NCBI RefSeq assembly: GCF_900105045.1
Contig: NZ_LT629739.1
Location: 4,092,001-4,156,000, forward strand
Source of the DNA: Brevibacterium picturae
GTDB taxonomy: Bacteria; Actinomycetota; Actinomycetes; Actinomycetales; Brevibacteriaceae
Direction: 5' to 3'
Length of the DNA: 64,000 bases
The notes beneath the pieces were generated by a model, which saw only the letters and a list, made by a program, of their open reading frames with translations, was not told where the DNA came from and did no database searches. How positions within the stretch are numbered: the stretch's first letter is position 1; every line of letters begins with the position of its first letter. Position numbers and translations under genes: made by a program. Below, one piece after another: positions 58,294 through 64,000 of this stretch.

Positions 58294-59796
58294 GTGGCAC
58301 GGTTGAATGCACATGAACTCGTCGACATCGTCGTGGACGACGGATCCTTCGTGTCTTGGGACACGACGCCTATCATGCCCGCCGGGGGAGTCTCCGAGGA
58401 ATACGCGGCCGAACTCGCCGCCGCCCGGGAGAAATCCGGCGCCGACGAGGCCATCATCACCGGAGAGGGCATGATCGAGGGGCGACGCGTCGCCATCGTC
58501 GCTGGGGAATTCCGCTTCCTCGCCGGTTCGATCGGCGTCGCCGCAGCCCAGCGGCTTGTCGATGCGATCGAACGCGCGACCCTCGAAGGGCTGCCGCTGC
58601 TGGCCGGGCCGGCCTCCGGCGGGACCAGAATGCAGGAAGGCACGATCGCGTTCCTGTCGATGGTCAAGATCACCAACGCCGTCATGGCCCACCGCCGCGC
58701 GGCCCTGCCCTACCTCGTGTACCTGCGCCATCCGACCACCGGTGGCGTCTTCGCCTCCTGGGGGTCGATGGGCCATGTCACTGTCGCCGAGGCGGGCTCG
58801 CTCATCGGCTTCCTCGGCCCGCGTGTCTTCGAAGCCATCTACGAGGAGAAGTTCCCGGAGAATGTGCAGACAGGTGAGAACCTGCACAAGCACGGCATCA
58901 TCGATGCGGTGATCGGCCCCGAGCGGATCCAGGCCACGGTGGCCCGAGTCCTCGACGTCCTCATGGGGGCCAAAGAGATCCCTCCTCGTGTGGCCGATCC
59001 CGACACGCGCCCGGTGAGCGTCGACCCGGATTCCGACGCCTGGGAGGCGATCACACGGTCTCGCAATGCCGATCGTCCCGGAGTGCGCGATCTGCTGCGG
59101 ACGGCGGCCAACACGGTGTTGCCGCTCAACGGTACGGGACAGGGCGAGAAGGACCCAGGGCTGCTGCTGGCGTTGGCGAAATTCGGCTCGGCTCCGTGCA
59201 TCGTGCTCGGCCAGGACCGGTTCCGCCAGGACTCCCGGGCCCCGCTGGGACCCGCAGCACTGCGAGAAGCCAGGCGCGGCATGCGGTTGGCGGCCGAACT
59301 CGATCTGCCGCTCGTGACCGTCATCGACACACCAGGGGCCGCACTGTCGAAATCTGCCGAGGAGGGCGGCATCGCCGGAGAGATCGCTCGCAGCCTCGCC
59401 GACCTCGCCAATCTCGACGCACCCTCGGTGTCCCTCATCCTCGGCGAAGGGTCCGGTGGGGGAGCTCTCGCACTGATTCCCGCGGATCGAGTCCTCAGCG
59501 CCGCGAACGGGTGGCTGTCCCCCCTGCCTCCGGAAGGAGCCTCGGCGATCGTGCACCGCACGACCGACCGCGCACCGGAGATGGCACAGAGCCAAGGTGT
59601 GCATGCGCCGATGCTCATGGCCACAGGAGTCGTCGACCGGATCATCGCCGAAGACCCCGACGCGAGCCAGGAGCCATTGGACTTCGTGGCGCGGGTGGGT
59701 GCGACACTGGAGTACGAACTCATCGAACTCATGCGCGAACCCTCCGACCGGCGCCTGGCACGCCGGATGGAACGGTATCGGACCCTCGGAATCTGA
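58294..59796 (+). CDS. Fused acyl-CoA carboxylase carboxyltransferase (AccD-AccA-like)
   Basis: 500 residues from GTG 58294 with AGGAG upstream. The N-terminal half (to about 235) is AccD/beta-like: GEFRFLAGSIGVAAAQRLVDAI, LPLLAGPASGGTRMQEG, VASWGSMGHV-type. The C-terminal half is AccA/alpha-like: RLAAELDLPLVTVIDTPGAALSKSAEEGGIAGEIARSL (pieces) and GEGSGGGALALIPADRVL. The N-terminal four-Cys zinc ribbon of AccD is absent. No biotin carboxylase, BCCP or biotin ligase is adjacent, so it needs partners elsewhere. The substrate is unknown; the pairing with a CoA transferase suggests an acyl-CoA pathway. Confidence 0.88.
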   Translation: MARLNAHELVDIVVDDGSFVSWDTTPIMPAGGVSEEYAAELAAAREKSGADEAIITGEGMIEGRRVAIVAGEFRFLAGSIGVAAAQRLVDAIERATLEGLPLLAGPASGGTRMQEGTIAFLSMVKITNAVMAHRRAALPYLVYLRHPTTGGVFASWGSMGHVTVAEAGSLIGFLGPRVFEAIYEEKFPENVQTGENLHKHGIIDAVIGPERIQATVARVLDVLMGAKEIPPRVADPDTRPVSVDPDSDAWEAITRSRNADRPGVRDLLRTAANTVLPLNGTGQGEKDPGLLLALAKFGSAPCIVLGQDRFRQDSRAPLGPAALREARRGMRLAAELDLPLVTVIDTPGAALSKSAEEGGIAGEIARSLADLANLDAPSVSLILGEGSGGGALALIPADRVLSAANGWLSPLPPEGASAIVHRTTDRAPEMAQSQGVHAPMLMATGVVDRIIAEDPDASQEPLDFVARVGATLEYELIELMREPSDRRLARRMERYRTLGI

Positions 59797-59825
59797 ACGT
59801 CGACGCAGGAATCTAGGAGAATCAT

Positions 59826-60590
59826 ATGGTTGCCATCAGAGTCATCCCATGCCTGGACGTCGACGAAGGACGTGTCGTCAAGGGCGTGAAGTTCGCCGAC
59901 CTCAAGGACGCCGGCGATCCGGTCGAACTGGCCAGACGCTACGGCGAATCCGGGGCCGACGAGCTGACGTTCCTCGATGTCACCGCCAGCAGCGGTGATC
60001 GGGAGACCGTTCACGACATCGTCCGTGCCTGTGCCGAAGAGGTCTTCATTCCTCTGACCGTCGGGGGCGGCATCCGCAGCGTCTCCGACGTCGACAGGCT
60101 CCTGCGCGATGGTGCCGACAAAGTTTCCGTCAACACCTCCGCGGTGACGAACCCTCAGCTCATCAGCGATATCGCCCGTCATTTCGGCAATCAGGTCCTC
60201 GTCCTGTCCCTCGACGCCAGGCGCACCCAGGGGACCCAGACGCGCTCCGGCTTCGAAGTCACCACCCGCGGTGGTCGGGAGGGGACCGGCCGCTGCGCGA
60301 TCGACTGGATCACCGAGGCGGCCGATCGCGGCGTCGGTGAGATCCTGCTCAACTCCATCGACGCCGACGGCACCCGTGACGGCTTCGATCTCGAACTCAT
60401 CGCCGCAGCCCGGGCGGCCGTCGACGTTCCGCTGATCGCCTCCGGTGGAGCCGGGCGAGTCGACCACTTCGCTCCGGCCGTGGCCGCCGGCGCAGACGCG
60501 CTCCTGGCAGCGAGCGTCTTCCACTTCGGTACACTGAGCATCGCCGAGGTCAAGGACGCACTCCGGACGGAAGGGATCGAGGTCCGATGA
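59826..60590 (+). CDS. hisF: Imidazole glycerol phosphate synthase subunit HisF
   Basis: The cyclase subunit of the HisFH synthase; 254 residues, TIM barrel. [17 protein letters not shown] (catalytic Asp), [15 protein letters not shown], the second Asp in LVLSLDARR, and [14 protein letters not shown] 59826 has AGGAGA. It overlaps hisI by 4 nt. hisH, hisA, hisB, hisC and hisD are not in this window. Confidence 0.97.
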   Translation: MVAIRVIPCLDVDEGRVVKGVKFADLKDAGDPVELARRYGESGADELTFLDVTASSGDRETVHDIVRACAEEVFIPLTVGGGIRSVSDVDRLLRDGADKVSVNTSAVTNPQLISDIARHFGNQVLVLSLDARRTQGTQTRSGFEVTTRGGREGTGRCAIDWITEAADRGVGEILLNSIDADGTRDGFDLELIAAARAAVDVPLIASGGAGRVDHFAPAVAAGADALLAASVFHFGTLSIAEVKDALRTEGIEVR

Positions 60591-60973
60591 ACACACACGA
60601 GGCGAGCACACTTGGGTCCGGAAGTCCGAGCGACGCGAATCCGGAGAACTGGCGCGAACTGATCATGGTCAACGCCGACGGGCTCATTCCCGTCATCGTC
60701 CAGGAGGTCACCACCCGCGAGGTCCTGATGATGGCCTGGATGGACACCGAAGCCATCGAACGAACCCTGCGCGACGGCCGCGCCGTGTACTGGTCGCGGT
60801 CCCGGCAGGAATACTGGGTCAAAGGAGAGACCTCGGGGTATACTCAGAAGGTGGTGTCCCTGAGCCTCGACTGTGACGCCGACGCTCTGCTCCTGGAGGT
60901 CGAACAGACCGGCCCGGCCTGCCACACCCTGACCCCGACGTGCTTCACCGGAAGGACCATCAGTGCCAACTGA
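60587..60973 (+). CDS. hisI: Phosphoribosyl-AMP cyclohydrolase
   Basis: The third step of histidine synthesis; 128 residues. [19 protein letters not shown] and the metal-binding [20 protein letters not shown] with Cys and Asp. An N-terminal extension of about 20 residues. It overlaps hisF by 4 nt and trpE by 11 nt, so his and trp genes are translated together. Confidence 0.95.
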   Translation: MNTHEASTLGSGSPSDANPENWRELIMVNADGLIPVIVQEVTTREVLMMAWMDTEAIERTLRDGRAVYWSRSRQEYWVKGETSGYTQKVVSLSLDCDADALLLEVEQTGPACHTLTPTCFTGRTISAN

Positions 60974-62555
60974 CACACGCACGACCGAGACCGGCACGAC
61001 CGGACCGGAGGCGACGCACACCGGGCTGAGGGTCCGCCCCAGCCTCGAGGAATTCCGAGCCTTCGGCGCCGACCACCGTCTGGTCCCCGTCCACGCGGAG
61101 GTCCTCGCCGACGCCGAGACACCATTGAGCCTGTACCGCAAGCTCACCGACGGCGGCCCCGGCAGCTTCCTCTTCGAATCGGCTGTGTCCGGAGCCTGGG
61201 CGCGCTACTCATTCATCGGTTCCGCCCCCGTGGCCACGCTGATCTCCGAGAGTGAGAGCTTTCGCTGGGAGGGCACACCGCCGGTGGGAATCCCCACCGA
61301 AGGCAGCGTTCTCGATGCAGTGACCGCGACCCTTGAGCTGCTTGCCGTGGATGCGAGCGAGTCGGTTCTTCCGCCGATGGTCTCCAGCTTCGTCGGATAC
61401 TTCGGTTGGGACATCGTCCGTGAGTTCGAGAAACTGGGACCGGCCCAAACCAACGAGCATCATCTGCCGACCGTGCAGCTGATGATTCCCGGCGACATCG
61501 CGGTCTATGACCATTACTCGGGAACCCTCACACTCGTGGCCAATGTCTTCAACGTCAATGGCGCCGACACCGGCATCGACGAGGCCTACCACGCGGGTGT
61601 CGACCGGATCGAGGCGATGCTCGCCAGGATCAGCAGGCCCAGCGCAGCCGAGATCTCGAGCACGCACTTCGTCAAGCCCGAGGTATCAACCCGCACCGAA
61701 CCGCAGGTCTACCTCGACAGCGTCGAACAAGCCAAGCGTGAGATCGTCGACGGCGAGATCTTCCAGGTCGTCCTCGGCCAGCGTTTCGACACCGACTGCG
61801 AAGGCGACCCGCTGACCGTCTATCGGATGCTGCGCCATTCGAACCCCAGCCCATTCATGTATCTGCTCAACCTCCACGACGACCAGGGGCAGCCCGCCAG
61901 CATCATTGGCTCATCCCCGGAAGCTCTCGTCACGGTCCGGTCCGGAGACGTCGTCACCCATCCGATCGCGGGGTCGCGTCCTCGTGGAGCCACGCCCGAC
62001 GAGGACTCGACGCTGGCCAGAGATCTCATCAGCGACGAGAAGGAACGTGCCGAACACCTCATGCTCGTCGACCTCGCCCGCAACGACCTCGCAAAGGTCT
62101 GCCGGGCCGGAACGGTCGATGTCAGTGAGTTCATGGACATCGTCCGCTACAGCCACATCATGCACATCTCCTCGACCGTGCGCGGCGAACTCGCGCCCGG
62201 CCACGGAGCCGTGGATGTGCTTCGCGCAGCGTTCCCGGCAGGAACCCTCTCCGGAGCACCGAAGCCCCGTGCACTGCAGATCATCGACGAGCTCGAAACC
62301 ATCGGCCGTGGAATCTACGGGGGAGTCGTCGGATACATGTCGTTCACCGGCGACCTCGACCTGGCAATCGCCATCCGCACAGGGGTCCTGCGAAACTCGG
62401 TGATGAGCGTCTACGCCGGTGGTGGGCTCGTCGCCGATTCGGTTCCCGAAACCGAATACCAGGAATCGCAGAACAAGGCGGCCGCGGTGCTGGGGGCGGC
62501 GGCAGCTGCCAGTGCTGTGGAGAGACTCGGCGCGTCGACCGGGGAATGCAGCTGA
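60963..62555 (+). CDS. trpE: Anthranilate synthase component I
   Basis: Makes anthranilate from chorismate with ammonia from TrpG. 530 residues from GTG 60963. The N-terminal Trp feedback site is [18 protein letters not shown]; catalytic core [28 protein letters not shown] and [19 protein letters not shown]. The presence of the LFES-type segment suggests it is tryptophan-inhibited. No trpG follows here. It joins hisI to the trp genes. Confidence 0.96.
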   Translation: MPTDTRTTETGTTGPEATHTGLRVRPSLEEFRAFGADHRLVPVHAEVLADAETPLSLYRKLTDGGPGSFLFESAVSGAWARYSFIGSAPVATLISESESFRWEGTPPVGIPTEGSVLDAVTATLELLAVDASESVLPPMVSSFVGYFGWDIVREFEKLGPAQTNEHHLPTVQLMIPGDIAVYDHYSGTLTLVANVFNVNGADTGIDEAYHAGVDRIEAMLARISRPSAAEISSTHFVKPEVSTRTEPQVYLDSVEQAKREIVDGEIFQVVLGQRFDTDCEGDPLTVYRMLRHSNPSPFMYLLNLHDDQGQPASIIGSSPEALVTVRSGDVVTHPIAGSRPRGATPDEDSTLARDLISDEKERAEHLMLVDLARNDLAKVCRAGTVDVSEFMDIVRYSHIMHISSTVRGELAPGHGAVDVLRAAFPAGTLSGAPKPRALQIIDELETIGRGIYGGVVGYMSFTGDLDLAIAIRTGVLRNSVMSVYAGGGLVADSVPETEYQESQNKAAAVLGAAAAASAVERLGASTGECS

Positions 62556-62556
62556 G

Positions 62557-63135
62557 ATGACGAAATCACGCGGCGTCCTCCTCGTCCTCATCCTCGCCGG
62601 CGCACTGTGGGCAATCAGCCTCGCATCGTGGCAGGCTGGCGTGGCAGGCGACTCACTCGGCCCCACGGGTGTGGCTGATGTCACAGAGGATGCGAGTGCC
62701 CAAGCATCTCCGGTCGCGACCGCCTGCGTCGCCATTATTGCCGTCACCGGGCTGCTGTCAGCCATGATGGGCAAGATCGGACGATTCGTCGTCCTCGGCT
62801 TCGCCTCGCTGGCCGCCGTCGGTTACGGCATCACCGCGCTGCAGTCGATCTCCGCCCCCGGAGCCACCAGCTGGCCGATAGTCGCCCTGTTCGCGGCAGC
62901 GATCACGCTCATCGTCATCGTCTATGTGGCCTTCGCCTCGGCGGGGTGGACCAACTCCAACCGCTACGCCAGGACCGCCGAGGCCGACGGCGAGGAGTTC
63001 GACTCCGCAGCGACATGGGACGCCCTCTCCCGCGGAGACGACCCCGAAACCGACCCGAAGGACCTCGAATCCGACCCGAAGGCCCCGGAGTCCGACACCG
63101 ACGACGCTGGTGGGGCCGATGATGAATCGAAATGA
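62557..63135 (+). CDS. Trp biosynthesis-associated membrane protein (TIGR02234-like)
   Basis: 192 residues from ATG 62557, one base after the trpE stop. About four TM helices (GVLLVLILAGALWAISLASW; VATACVAIIAVTGLLSA; VVLGFASLAAVGYGI; WPIVALFAAAITLIVIVYVAFA) and an acidic Asp/Glu/Pro tail of about 40 residues. Members of this family sit between trpE and trpC in actinobacteria; function is unknown. Confidence 0.85.
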   Translation: MTKSRGVLLVLILAGALWAISLASWQAGVAGDSLGPTGVADVTEDASAQASPVATACVAIIAVTGLLSAMMGKIGRFVVLGFASLAAVGYGITALQSISAPGATSWPIVALFAAAITLIVIVYVAFASAGWTNSNRYARTAEADGEEFDSAATWDALSRGDDPETDPKDLESDPKAPESDTDDAGGADDESK

Positions 63136-63233
63136 CCTCGTGACCGGGTCGGTGTCTTGGCCCAAGTCGAAGCGTGTCACAATGGATGCAACAAGTTTTC
63201 ACGCGTGCCACGCCTGCATCTCTAAGGAGCACC

Positions 63234-63503
63234 ATGTCGCAATCCGTCGCTCGTAACGGCGCAACCGATCTCGACAAATCGACGATCGACTATGCCGCCA
63301 TCGCCGACCCGGGACACGGAAACTCCGTGGCCGGCTGGACCGGTGTCATCGTCATGCTGATCGGCGTCACCATCGGCTGCGTCGGGTTCACCATCCACAC
63401 CGCGACCATCACCTACGTCGGTGTCGGCGTCGTTGTGCTCGGCCTCATCGCCGGCCTCATCCTGCGTGCCGTCGGTCTGGGAAACAAGCCGAAGAAGCAA
63501 TGA
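63234..63503 (+). CDS. HGxxPAAW-family small membrane protein
   Basis: 89 residues from ATG 63234, with AAGGAG at about 63223-63228. The motif [14 protein letters not shown] corresponds to the HGxxPAAW signature, with Val for Pro. Two TM helices follow ([36 protein letters not shown]). This family is placed just before trpC in many actinobacteria; function unknown. The start chosen discards an in-frame extension upstream of the SD. It overlaps trpC by 4 nt. Confidence 0.85.
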   Translation: MSQSVARNGATDLDKSTIDYAAIADPGHGNSVAGWTGVIVMLIGVTIGCVGFTIHTATITYVGVGVVVLGLIAGLILRAVGLGNKPKKQ

Positions 63504-64000
63504 CAGTTCTCGACGACATCGTCGCCGGTGTACGCGAAGATCTCGCCGAACGCCGGAGGCAAACACCGCTGGCAGACGTCATTGAGCGCGCGCGTGAGGC
63601 ACAGCCCGCGCGTGCGTTCGATCTCGACGGTGACTTCGGAGTCATCGCCGAGGTCAAACGGCGTTCTCCCTCCCGCGGGGACCTCGCCCACATCCCGGAT
63701 CCGGGGACCCTGGCCGGGCTCTATGCCGCCGGGGGAGCACGAGCGATCAGCGTGCTCACCGAAGGACGACGCTTCTCCGGCAGCCTTGAGGACCTCGACT
63801 CCGTCCGTGCAGCGGTCGACATCCCCGTGCTGCGCAAAGACTTCATGGTCGAGGAATACCAATTCCATGAGGCCCGCGCCCATGGCGCTGATCTCGTCCT
63901 CCTCATCGTTGCGGCACTGGATGTCGGCCAACTCCACGAGTTCCACGCTCTCGCCCGTGAACTGGGGATGACCGCCCTCGTCGAGACGCACAATGCCGAA
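63500..64000 (+). CDS. trpC: Indole-3-glycerol phosphate synthase, 3' end cut by window edge
   Basis: The first 167 codons of a TIM-barrel enzyme that closes the indole ring. [58 protein letters not shown] (pieces) and LVETHNAE are family signatures with the catalytic Lys and Glu in place. About 90-100 residues are missing beyond the edge. ATG 63500 overlaps the HGxxPAAW gene. Confidence 0.95.
   Translation, partial: MTVLDDIVAGVREDLAERRRQTPLADVIERAREAQPARAFDLDGDFGVIAEVKRRSPSRGDLAHIPDPGTLAGLYAAGGARAISVLTEGRRFSGSLEDLDSVRAAVDIPVLRKDFMVEEYQFHEARAHGADLVLLIVAALDVGQLHEFHALARELGMTALVETHNAE

Noticed and set aside
63136-63233. Promoter in front of the HGxxPAAW gene
   Set aside because: TTGGCC and CACAAT have only a 15-bp spacer and a poor -10; not strong enough to list as a feature.

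Overview
This 64 kb window is a chromosomal, high-GC, densely packed stretch of an actinobacterium. Supporting signs are pervasive GTG/TTG starts, ATGA/GTGA stop-start overlaps, the actinobacterial integration host factor mIHF, a PriA that has lost its helicase motifs, a Trp-associated membrane protein and an HGxxPAAW protein inside the trp genes, and gene orders typical of Actinomycetota. Protein style and organisation suggest Micrococcales, with Brevibacterium or a close relative as my best guess; I could not test this. Nearly everything is core genome. I saw no IS element, prophage, CRISPR array, rRNA or tRNA gene.

Layout. (1) 1-9.7 kb: the 3' part of a DUF4190/DUF4352-like membrane protein, then thrS, a HIT protein, an S9 peptidase, a Nudix hydrolase, yebC and ruvCAB. 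(2) 9.7-16 kb: yajC-secD-secF (Sec accessory complex) and the (p)ppGpp synthetase/hydrolase rel. (3) 16-26 kb: a minus-strand AbiEi-like gene with a 21-bp inverted repeat over its start, a minus-strand DUF349 protein, an MBL hydrolase, hisS, a minus-strand ArsR regulator, aspS, rarA, and a CPA2 cation/proton antiporter gene broken by a one-base frameshift. (4) 26-37 kb: rpsD with a structured leader, alaS, ruvX, mltG, then the shikimate block aroE-(prepilin peptidase)-aroC-aroK-aroB, then efp-nusB. (5) 37-45.7 kb: the pyrimidine operon pyrR-pyrB-pyrC-(PH-like protein)-carA-carB-pyrF, headed by a PyrR-binding hairpin that covers the pyrR ribosome binding site. (6) 45.8-55.3 kb: mihF-gmk-rpoZ-coaBC-metK-priA-fmt-rsmB-rpe-pnuC. 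(7) 55.4-64 kb: hisE-hisG, a PH-like protein, a CoA transferase and a fused carboxyltransferase, hisF-hisI, trpE, a Trp-associated membrane protein, an HGxxPAAW protein and the 5' part of trpC.

Functionally the window joins translation (four class II aminoacyl-tRNA synthetases, S4, EF-P, NusB, Fmt, RsmB), recombination (RuvCAB, RuvX, RarA, PriA), protein export and amino acid/nucleotide biosynthesis. aroE/C/K/B make chorismate, which trpE uses. The his and trp genes share PRPP-dependent chemistry, and the pyr operon makes UMP.

The points most worth a second look are the inverted repeat on the orphan AbiEi-like gene, the PyrR/SD hairpin, the antiporter frameshift, a set of SD-less genes with -10 boxes 6-9 nt before the start codon, the acyl-CoA gene pair inside the his cluster, and long low-complexity insertions in SecD, YajC and RarA. 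I found no clear previously undescribed multi-gene system.
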